NCBI RefSeq assembly: GCF_016595795.1 | Contig: NZ_JAENHN010000034.1 | Coordinates: 1 to 40,865, forward strand | Direction of reading: 5' to 3' | DNA: 40,865 nucleotides | Origin: Clostridium yunnanense | GTDB taxonomy: Bacteria; Bacillota; Clostridia; Clostridiales; Clostridiaceae | Shown here: positions 24,760-30,913 of the stretch, piece after piece | How positions within the stretch are numbered: position 1 is the first letter of the stretch | Layout of the letters: every line of letters starts with the position of its first letter | Translations under genes and position numbers: made by a program | The notes under the pieces: generated by a model | Databases searched by the model: none | Seen by the model: only the letters and a program-made list of their open reading frames with translations | What the model was told of the DNA's origin: nothing

Positions 24760-25758
24760 ATGGAAAATAAAATTGAAGTATCAGTTATAATACCAACATA
24801 TTGTAGAGAAGCAGCTTTGGAAATGACCTTGATAGGTTTTGCAAAACAAGATTTTAAAGATTTTGAAATAATTATAGTTAATGATGGTGGAAATCTAGAT
24901 GTCAAAAAGATTGTAAACTTATATAAGAATAGGTTAAGGATAAAATATTATTACCAGGATAATCAAGGACGTTCTGCTGCCAGAAACGAAGCATTAAAGC
25001 ACGTTGAAGGTAGATATATTATATTTAATGATGATGATAGAATTCCTGAAAAGTCGTTTGTAAGAAATCATTATGATAAATTGAGAGAAAATCAAAATCA
25101 AGTTATTATTGGGCATAAGAAAGAAATACTTGCATTTTATTCTCCAGAACTTAATTTGAGAGAAGAAAAACTTAGAACCTTATATAAGAGAAATACAAAG
25201 TGCTTTGAAAAAATGTATGGATCTGATTTGAATCAGATGATTAGTCTTATAGATTTGGAAAATGACTTTGACAATGTTATTGAATCTTGGAGTCTAGGAG
25301 ATACAGATGATAACATAACAGTCGCAGACGATTATGTGTATAAAGATATACATAATTTTAAGTTAGGATGGATGATTGCTACGACTGCTAATATGTCATA
25401 TGACAGAAGTGGTTTTGAAGATGTTAGATTTGATACAAGTTATGTTGGATGGGGTGTCGAGGATAATGACTTTGCATATCAATTAAAGCTTAAAGGAAAT
25501 GAAATAATCTATACTGATGAAGCAGTAAACTATCATATTATTCATAACAAAAACGGTGATCCGTTCAATGAACTAAGGGAAAATGTTAAAAGAATTTGTG
25601 ATAAATATAATGATTTTGAAACTAATCTGTTTGCTACAGTATCAAAGGAAGTTATATATTTAGATGAAGCGCAAAGTTTAAGAAATTATGTTAAGAATAA
25701 AACTGAAATGGAGTCTATCGTACTAAAATTAATTAAAAAAATTAATAATTCATACTAA
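24760..25758 (+). CDS. Family 2 glycosyltransferase with galactosyltransferase-type C-terminus
   Basis: A 332-residue GT-A enzyme: VSVIIPTYCREAALE, IIIVNDGGN, GRSAARNEAL and the DxD motif in FNDDDRI (about 90). VGWGVEDNDFAYQLKLKG (about 228-245) is the C-terminal acidic block of the GT7/GT27-like C domain. The ATG at 24760 has no ribosome site and directly follows the hairpin and T-run at 24727-24756, so its translation may depend on the mini-ORF upstream. Last gene of the cluster, 159 nt before the terminator. Confidence 0.88.
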   Translation: MENKIEVSVIIPTYCREAALEMTLIGFAKQDFKDFEIIIVNDGGNLDVKKIVNLYKNRLRIKYYYQDNQGRSAARNEALKHVEGRYIIFNDDDRIPEKSFVRNHYDKLRENQNQVIIGHKKEILAFYSPELNLREEKLRTLYKRNTKCFEKMYGSDLNQMISLIDLENDFDNVIESWSLGDTDDNITVADDYVYKDIHNFKLGWMIATTANMSYDRSGFEDVRFDTSYVGWGVEDNDFAYQLKLKGNEIIYTDEAVNYHIIHNKNGDPFNELRENVKRICDKYNDFETNLFATVSKEVIYLDEAQSLRNYVKNKTEMESIVLKLIKKINNSY

Positions 25759-25916
25759 TTATTACAATAGTATTCCTAATATTAGTATTTATTTTAGAAA
25801 AATAGGATTTTCCAGTTCTGAAGTAGTATGTTCTTAAGTTATCCTAGGAAAAAAGCTTATGATATGCTTGAATCAGTAAAATTCAACTAGATTAGTCATT
25901 ATATCACGTTATTTTT

Positions 25917-25944
25917 AAAGCAGGAGTATTCCTGCTTTTTTTTA
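25917..25944 (+). terminator. Terminator of the biosynthetic operon
   Basis: Stem AAAGCAGGA / TCCTGCTTT, 4-nt loop GTAT, followed by six further T residues. It is the only strong plus-strand terminator between 11.0 and 25.9 kb. Confidence 0.85.
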
Positions 25945-25948
25945 TGAA

Positions 25949-26004
25949 CTTAAAAGTACAGGGTAAAGGGAACTTTAAAAGTATATATTGAGAAAGAGAA
26001 ATAT
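25949..26004 (+). repeat. Right copy of the direct repeat flanking the biosynthetic cluster
   Basis: Partner of 11101-11172 (38 of 43 aligned positions from 25962 on, after a shared CTTAAAAGTA). Here the repeat contains the TTG start and first codons (RKR) of the gene at 25988. Confidence 0.5.
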
Positions 26005-26386
26005 TAATATCATAGCAGTGGTATCTTTAGTAACTATAGCTCTGTTATTTGCTTTCATAATTCTTATAATAAATTTGCAAGGAGCTAATTTTGAATCTAA
26101 AGCAATTGTATTAGTGTTTTTTATTTACATTTTGCATTTAATTGGAACCACGTCAGTATTTCTAATACGAACGTATCCAAATTTTTACGGTAGGAATGTT
26201 AGAGTTTTAGTTGGTTATTTTATATATAACACTAAGTGGAAAAAACTTTTTAATCATAAGGTTTGTTTTAAAAAGCTGTTGATTACAGACGAAAACATTA
26301 GGCAACCACAGAAGGTTGCCTATTTTATTATAATTAAAATATTTTTGAATTACGACGTAAAAACACTGCAAAATTCAATTGAATAA
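25988..26386 (+). CDS. Doubtful membrane protein gene, possibly decayed
   Basis: A 132-codon frame from a TTG start. The first ~80 residues contain two good membrane helices (IIAVVSLVTIALLFAFIILII and VLVFFIYILHLIGTTSVFLI), which is hard to get by chance. The last ~30 codons run through a terminator-like hairpin (26299-26322) and overlap another (26360-26397), so the present C-terminus is probably read-through after loss of the original stop. AAAGGGAAC lies 14 nt before the TTG, too far for a good site. Family not recognised. Confidence 0.35.
   Translation: MRKRNINIIAVVSLVTIALLFAFIILIINLQGANFESKAIVLVFFIYILHLIGTTSVFLIRTYPNFYGRNVRVLVGYFIYNTKWKKLFNHKVCFKKLLITDENIRQPQKVAYFIIIKIFLNYDVKTLQNSIE
26299..26328 (+). 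terminator. Terminator-like hairpin inside the 132-codon frame
   Basis: Stem TAGGCAACC / GGTTGCCTA with loop ACAGAA, followed by TTTTATTA. Confidence 0.5.
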
Positions 26387-26397
26387 TGCAGTGTTTT
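26360..26397. terminator. Hairpin between convergent genes
   Basis: Stem AAAACACTGCA / TGCAGTGTTTT around an AT-rich 16-nt loop. It can act for the minus-strand methyltransferase ending at 26485 and for plus-strand read-through. Confidence 0.6.
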
Positions 26398-26484
26398 AAT
26401 TAATCATTCGTTTTTATTTATGTGGAGTTAAATAAGAAGATTATGAACCAACTAGACTTCGTATTAGGATTATAACATACATCT

Positions 26485-27324
26485 TTAATTATTTTTTTCT
26501 AGCACATAAATGATATTCATTCCACAATCAAGAGTTCCTTGCATTTTAGTAAAAGCAATTTCTTTTTCTATAAGGAGTTTCCAAAATTCTTTATCCTGTC
26601 TAGCATTTTCTAACGCAGAATCGCCAGCTTGTGTAAATAATCCAGCAGAACTTCTCTCTTTTATAGTTATAGGAAAATCGGCAAATAGTGCATCCATTTC
26701 TGAACTTCTCATCATATGTACATAGTGCTTACTTGGAACAGGATAGTGTTCTTCGTCTTGAATCCCTGTATTAAATACCCACTTTGTAGCTTCAATGCCA
26801 AATTGATCTTTTTCATACCTAATGCCATCTAAGTAATATAGTGATGCACCGATGAAACTCATAGCACCTACAATCAATGTTCCGCCTGGCTTTAGAACTC
26901 TTAACATTTCATTTATGCCATCTTTTTCTTTATCTAAAAGATAGTTTATTACTCCACCAATGCAAACAATACAATCAAAAGAGGAATCTTCAAAAATTCC
27001 CATATCTAGCACATCTAATACACAAAACTTCTTGATTTTCTCAAACAATGATAGTTCTTTCGTTTTAGATTTATTAAATTCTATCTGATGAGCTGATATA
27101 TCTCCTACAGTTAGTTCTTTGCACATTTTCACAATATCTTTTGTGTATCGTCCAGAACCAGCACCTATTTCTAAGACCTTGTCATTTTGATTGATGTAAC
27201 GCTTTAATATATCAAAATGCACATGGTAAAGAAGTTCTCCGTGGCCGTCTTTTTCAAGACGAGTCCATTCACGGTCTCCATAATTATCATATCTGTTTTT
27301 TGGGATTTCGGGGTTGTAACTCAT
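26485..27324 (-). CDS. Class I SAM-dependent methyltransferase
   Basis: A 279-residue cytosolic protein: motif I VLEIGAGSGRYT (about 49-60), GDISAHQIE, FDCIVCIGGVINYLLD (motif IV region), LRVLKPGGTLIVG. The substrate cannot be read; these resemble small-molecule methyltransferases. AAGGAG is 8 nt before the ATG. Its start lies inside an upstream 34-codon frame with its own strong ribosome site (27287-27391), and a promoter (TGGACT, 17 nt, TATAAT) lies at 27464-27492. It stands alone and transcribes toward the cluster end. Confidence 0.88.
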   Translation of the reverse strand: MSYNPEIPKNRYDNYGDREWTRLEKDGHGELLYHVHFDILKRYINQNDKVLEIGAGSGRYTKDIVKMCKELTVGDISAHQIEFNKSKTKELSLFEKIKKFCVLDVLDMGIFEDSSFDCIVCIGGVINYLLDKEKDGINEMLRVLKPGGTLIVGAMSFIGASLYYLDGIRYEKDQFGIEATKWVFNTGIQDEEHYPVPSKHYVHMMRSSEMDALFADFPITIKERSSAGLFTQAGDSALENARQDKEFWKLLIEKEIAFTKMQGTLDCGMNIIYVLEKNN

Positions 27325-27391
27325 AAAAGCATCTCCTTATTATTTTTAGATTTATAATCGGTATAATGTCACTAATATCGCTTTCACTCAT
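27287..27391 (-). CDS. Candidate 34-aa leader peptide overlapping the methyltransferase start
   Basis: On the minus strand GAGAGGTGGTGG followed 4 nt later by ATG opens a frame beginning MSESDISDIIPIINLKIIRR. It overlaps the first 38 nt of the methyltransferase gene in another frame and contains that gene's ribosome site. The strong ribosome site supports translation. It may couple or attenuate methyltransferase expression. The peptide itself resembles nothing I know. Confidence 0.4.
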   Translation of the reverse strand: MSESDISDIIPIINLKIIRRCFYELQPRNPKKQI

Positions 27392-27463
27392 ATAACCACC
27401 ACCTCTCAAAATATAAATAATCAGTAGTTAGGTTTTTTTTGCATATCCACTTAATTACTTGTA

Positions 27464-27492
27464 ATTATACCATTTATAACCAATACAGTCCA
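27464..27492 (-). promoter_or_regulatory. Candidate promoter of the methyltransferase
   Basis: Minus strand: TGGACT at 27487-27492 and a perfect TATAAT at 27464-27469, spacer 17 nt. It lies about 73 nt upstream of the leader-peptide ATG. Confidence 0.55.
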
Positions 27493-27773
27493 TGTGATAT
27501 ATTGATACTTGGAGGTTTTAATACTATTCTCTACACCGCATTATTCAATTTTCAAAGAACATTATTAATATTTTTAAATTTATAAGTTATATCGCCTTAT
27601 TTTCACAGTCTAACCCAAGTAATTATAATTACCTCTATAAAAAATTAGGATTTATTACTTTAATCTTTAAAACTCTATTAAATAAAATTCCTATAAGTAT
27701 CTTAAATATAACTACTCAAACTCTCATATCTTATAAATTTGAACAAGTATGTGTATATAATTTATACTATTAG

Positions 27774-27855
27774 CTTCTGTATTAAATAAATGTTGGTATT
27801 TTATAGCTTGTCCGTTTAGTTATAAGTAACAACATTTATTTAATAAATAATAGAA
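27774..27855. repeat. Imperfect palindrome with 15-bp perfect core arms
   Basis: ATTAAATAAATGTTG (27781-27795) and CAACATTTATTTAAT (27830-27844) are perfect complements. Outer CTTCT/AGAAG and inner TTATA/TATAA extend the fold. It resembles a small palindromic mobile element, but no second copy is visible here. Confidence 0.5.
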
Positions 27856-27982
27856 GGCTTTTATTATAGTAATACCGAGTATACATCTTCAGCATAATCT
27901 CGTACAACTTCGAACCGCAATCTATTTCTGAGATTCCCACAGTTTCTTGTGAGAGAATTTTAAAATATAAGTTTTGTTAAAA

Positions 27983-28025
27983 AGGTTAGTAAAAGTCAAG
28001 TTATAAAGCTTTACTGACTTTTTTA
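27983..28025 (+). terminator. Orphan terminator upstream of the padR gene
   Basis: Stem AGGTTAGTAAA / TTTACTGACTT (two G-U pairs), 16-nt loop, followed by a T-run. No plus-strand gene precedes it, so it may end a small RNA or a lost gene. Confidence 0.5.
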
Positions 28026-28063
28026 TTTTGCAATTAAAGAGAGAAAAGAAATGCATTTTATTA

Positions 28064-28101
28064 TTAAGTACCTTGCATTGTTAAGTACTATATGTTAATA
28101 T
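28064..28101 (+). promoter_or_regulatory. Promoter and putative operator of the padR operon
   Basis: TTGCAT (28073-28078), 17 nt, TAATAT (28096-28101). Two identical TTAAGTAC octamers at 28064-28071 and 28081-28088 flank the -35 box, 17 bp apart, and could be an autoregulatory PadR site. Confidence 0.45.
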
Positions 28102-28121
28102 GCGGATGGAAGGTGAAAAGT

Positions 28122-28466
28122 ATGGAAATGGATAAGGAAATGCTCAAAGGCTACATAGATACCATATTGATAAGTCTTATTAAGGATAACTCAATGTATG
28201 GCTATGAAATTGCAAAAAAGGTAAAAGAGATTAGTGATGGAACCTTTGAATTAAAGGAAGGAACTCTCTATCTATCATTAAAGAGATTAGAAAAAAACGG
28301 CTATGTAAAATCTTATTGGGATGATAGCGAAAGCGGTGGAGGAAGACGAAAATATTACTCAATAACAGAAGAGGGTTTAGATTATATACAAAAGAAAAAT
28401 GAACAGTGGATTTTTATGAGGGATTTAATAGATAAATTTATGGGAGGGAAAAAAGATGAAAGGTGA
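28122..28466 (+). CDS. PadR family transcriptional regulator
   Basis: A 114-residue winged-helix repressor. The PadR signature is clear: LKGYIDTILISLIKDNSMYGYEIAKKV, then ELKEGTLYLSLKRLEKNGYVKSYW and GGRRKYYSITEEGL, ending in a short helix for dimerisation. The ATG at 28122 follows GGAAGG; the longer frame from 28092 lacks a site. It overlaps the HAAS-domain gene by 11 nt, the classic pairing in which PadR controls a membrane protein carrying a HAAS domain. Confidence 0.92.
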   Translation: MEMDKEMLKGYIDTILISLIKDNSMYGYEIAKKVKEISDGTFELKEGTLYLSLKRLEKNGYVKSYWDDSESGGGRRKYYSITEEGLDYIQKKNEQWIFMRDLIDKFMGGKKDER

Positions 28467-29118
28467 TGTGCAAATTAGTAAGGAGTTAAATAGGAAGGTA
28501 GATAAGTTCATAGAAAATCTATCTTCAAATTTATCAGAGGATAAGGAAACTATTAGGGATTTTAGAGATGAGATGAAAGTAAATTTTACTGCAAGTATAA
28601 TTGAATTATTAAAAGAGGGACATAGTGAATCAGAAGCTTTCGATATAGCTGAAACTAAGTTTGGTGATGCGGATAATTTAAAAGAAGATTTAAGTGGAGC
28701 CTTTAAGGTTAGAAATAGAGGTAATAAGATTTCGTTTTTTATTGCTGCGATCTCTTTGTTAATATCAATATCCTGTTTTGCCTATTATGAGAAAGTAGAT
28801 GCTGTAAGAAATGAAGCTTTTCCTAATGACCTACAAAATGAATTGAGTTTAAAACTTCAAGAAGGTTCTGCGGTTAATCAAGATAAAGTAGAGGAACTAA
28901 TGAAAAATCATAAAAAAGAATTAAAGCTAGTTGCTCTTTATAAAGAAGAAAATAATAGAATGGTTTTAAAAAATCTGTATCCTTCAGACTTTGATAAAAG
29001 TAAAATCGATAAAGCACTATATCAATTTAGAAGCAGTGAATATTCTTTTCAAAACCATAATAAAGAACAGTATGAAATGAAAATAGTAACTACTGAAAAT
29101 AGATACTCATCATATTGA
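28456..29118 (+). CDS. HAAS-domain membrane protein, 5' part of a frameshifted gene
   Basis: A 220-codon frame. Residues 1-85 form a helical HAAS/permease-prefix domain (FIENLSSNLSEDKETIRDFRDEM as charged helices, AFDIAETKFGDADNLKEDL), followed by a membrane helix (about 92-110) and an extracytoplasmic region. The frame stops at 29118, but the +1 frame continues with two more membrane helices to 29311. One extra T in the TATTGAG at 29113-29119 would explain it. It is co-transcribed with padR; the PadR/HAAS pair usually controls envelope or stress functions. Confidence 0.75.
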   Translation: MKGDVQISKELNRKVDKFIENLSSNLSEDKETIRDFRDEMKVNFTASIIELLKEGHSESEAFDIAETKFGDADNLKEDLSGAFKVRNRGNKISFFIAAISLLISISCFAYYEKVDAVRNEAFPNDLQNELSLKLQEGSAVNQDKVEELMKNHKKELKLVALYKEENNRMVLKNLYPSDFDKSKIDKALYQFRSSEYSFQNHNKEQYEMKIVTTENRYSSY

Positions 29119-29311
29119 GTATTACACCAGCATAATATCTTTATTAATATACTGGATATTTTTTACCATATGGGCATGTACTTATGCTTTCAATGTAAAA
29201 AGATTAAATTTAGGTTGGGGAGCGTTATTTTTCTTCTTCAATATTTTTGGATACTTTATATTTAAGTTAAATAATAAAGTTGGCGTGAGAAATAGGACTA
29301 TTTTTAATTAA
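29090..29311 (+). pseudogene. Displaced 3' part of the HAAS-domain gene (+1 frame)
   Basis: The frame is open from 29090 to the TAA at 29309-29311. It reads ...EYYTSIISLLIYWIFF, then a charged AFNVKRLN turn, then WGALFFFFNIFGYFIFKL, a two-helix pattern usual at the end of such membrane proteins. It has no start or ribosome site and overlaps the end of the 28456-29118 frame. Terminator 29331-29367 follows. Confidence 0.6.
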
Positions 29312-29330
29312 TAAATATATTTCATTAGAT

Positions 29331-29367
29331 AACAGTAGACATTAACAATTATGTTTACTGTTTTTTT
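29331..29367 (+). terminator. Terminator of the padR operon
   Basis: Stem AACAGTAGACAT / ATGTTTACTGTT (one G-U pair), 8-nt loop, followed by a long T-run. Confidence 0.8.
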
Positions 29368-29539
29368 ATTCTTTACGAAATTATAACTAAATAATATCTG
29401 TAGATAAATATGAGCAATGACTTATAATTAATTATTTAGGCGAACTTTTACTTCTTTAAATCCGTATACAATATTAGGAAGTCTATGCATAATCACTAGA
29501 TTTATAACTTAAACAAATCAAACTTTTGAGGTGATTTTA

Positions 29540-30013
29540 TTGAGTAAGAAGCAAATAGCAATTATAAGTCTATTTACCTTTGCAATAACATATCTTGCTT
29601 TATATTTTCAGTGGGCTGAGTTTTATAAAGGTTACAGCTATAGTAGTTTCAATCTTTTTATTTCAATAATATTTTTATTAGCATGGTTACTATTTAGTTT
29701 TTACTGGGGAAAAATTCAACGAAATAAATATATAAAATTTATAGTAGTATATTGGGCGATAAATATAATCTCTGCTATAGCTATTTATGCTTCTTCTAAT
29801 AATCAATTAATTCAGGCTGTGTTATTTCCATTCTATATATGGTATGGAGGTCCACTATATGGATTTAGATACATTTTTCTTGCACCAGTTAGATTAAGTA
29901 TAGATATACCTATTTTAATGGTAATAACATCTCCGTTAGGCTTATTATCATGTTTTACTGGGTATTGGTATGGTGATAAGACAGCTAAGCTGAAAGAACA
30001 TAGGGTTCTTTAA
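29540..30013 (+). CDS. Membrane protein, unknown function
   Basis: A 157-residue protein with four to five predicted helices (IAIISLFTFAITYLALYF, LFISIIFLLAWLLFSFYW, FIVVYWAINIISAIAIYA and a C-terminal pair). The TTG start at 29540 follows GAGGTG by 7 nt. The loop WYGGPLYGFRYIF is distinctive, but I do not recognise the family. Alone between two terminated units. Confidence 0.65.
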   Translation: MSKKQIAIISLFTFAITYLALYFQWAEFYKGYSYSSFNLFISIIFLLAWLLFSFYWGKIQRNKYIKFIVVYWAINIISAIAIYASSNNQLIQAVLFPFYIWYGGPLYGFRYIFLAPVRLSIDIPILMVITSPLGLLSCFTGYWYGDKTAKLKEHRVL

Positions 30014-30141
30014 AAATTGTATATAATCAAAATTATTCTCGAACTTAGACTAATTAAGATGTTTTTTACTAAATATTTTTGTTATGTATATCTTTAAATG
30101 ATTTAGGGAAGAATTAGAACTTTTAAATTTGAGGGGAGTAG

Positions 30142-30624
30142 ATGTCTGTGAGGAAGGTGATAATTCCTGCAAGTATATGTGTAGTTGTAGTGATATTACT
30201 GTTAGGTTTTATAGAAAAGCCTATATCTAACAATTCAGCTGATAAAGCTTCAATTGAAAAAAGTGCCGTAGTAGACCTTAAGGCTGAAAACTGCAAGGAG
30301 TTTATCGAATATTTAGAGAAAGCCGGGTTTAAAATCAAAGCTATAACAAAAGGTAGCGATATGCTTTTAAAGGGTGAAGTGACAGATATAAATATAAATG
30401 AAGAATTTATTAATGTATATGAGTATAAAAATAGTGATCAGATGGATGGCGATTTAAAGACAATAAGAAGTGATGGAGCTATTGTAGGAAATGCATTTGT
30501 TGATTGGGTTTACACACCACATCTTTATAAAAACGGAAACATAATCGTACTTTATGTAGGTGAGAATAAAGAAATTAAAGATATGATACAAAAATCAGTA
30601 GGAAATCAATTCGTTGGGGGATAG
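30142..30624 (+). CDS. Membrane-anchored extracytoplasmic protein, unknown function
   Basis: A 160-residue protein with an N-terminal anchor or uncleaved signal (VIIPASICVVVVILLLGFI, 6-24) and a soluble outer domain of about 130 residues with mixed alpha/beta character (CKEFIEYLEKAGFKIKAIT; INEEFINVYEYKN; GNIIVLYVGENKEI). Only one Cys lies outside the anchor, and it does not follow a lipobox. GAGGGGAG is 5 nt before the ATG. The predicted fold looks like a small substrate-binding or inhibitor-like domain, without a firm match. Confidence 0.65.
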   Translation: MSVRKVIIPASICVVVVILLLGFIEKPISNNSADKASIEKSAVVDLKAENCKEFIEYLEKAGFKIKAITKGSDMLLKGEVTDININEEFINVYEYKNSDQMDGDLKTIRSDGAIVGNAFVDWVYTPHLYKNGNIIVLYVGENKEIKDMIQKSVGNQFVGG

Positions 30625-30824
30625 GATATAGATTTAATTTGTTTTTTATAAAATGGGTATGTTTAATTAAAGAGTTGTTCATCTAAAGAGCATTGGGTGA
30701 CTATATACTTAGTTGGATAAAGTAATTTAACAGCTCTATAAAATAATTTATTACTATAATACACTTTAAAAATGCCACTTTCAACAAACTTTGCTATCAA
30801 ACAGCAAAAGTAAGCGTTGTTCAC

Positions 30825-30886
30825 TTGACAAATTTATAATATAATTTTAATTAAGCATAGGCTCATGTTCTGTAGAATGTGAGCCT
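30825..30886 (+). promoter_or_regulatory. Promoter and leader hairpin of the FtsA-like operon
   Basis: TTGACA (30825-30830) followed by an AT-rich -10 region (TAATTA at 17 nt). Just downstream, AGGCTCA / TGAGCCT (30859-30886, with inner TTC/GAA) forms a hairpin followed by TTTAGATTTT, 28 nt before the ATG at 30914. It may be an attenuator or the terminator of the preceding gene. Confidence 0.45.
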
Positions 30887-30913
30887 TTAGATTTTAACGT
30901 AAGAGAGGGTAAT

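Larger units (their letters stand above)
27493..28062. other. Gene-free stretch with palindrome, rRNA-spacer-like motif and orphan terminator
   Basis: About 570 nt without a supported gene. On the minus strand 27546-27560 reads GTTCTTTGAAAATTG, a motif often seen in Firmicute rRNA operon spacers, but no rRNA follows. A 15-bp perfect inverted repeat lies at 27781-27795/27830-27844. A terminator-like hairpin at 27983-28025 has no plus-strand gene before it. The stretch 27865-27960 is less AT-rich than its surroundings and may be gene debris. Confidence 0.4.

Noticed and set aside
11677-25758. Interpretation as a 7-deazapurine (queuosine/toyocamycin-type) cluster
   Set aside because: FolE2 fits the first step, but no QueD, QueE or QueC homologue is present, and the DHFR-like reductase is not a QueF nitrile reductase.
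11677-25758. Interpretation as a classical 2-deoxystreptamine aminoglycoside cluster
   Set aside because: DegT, GT4 and PIG-L genes match the theme, but there is no 2-deoxy-scyllo-inosose synthase or radical SAM dehydrogenase, and GTP cyclohydrolase has no role there.
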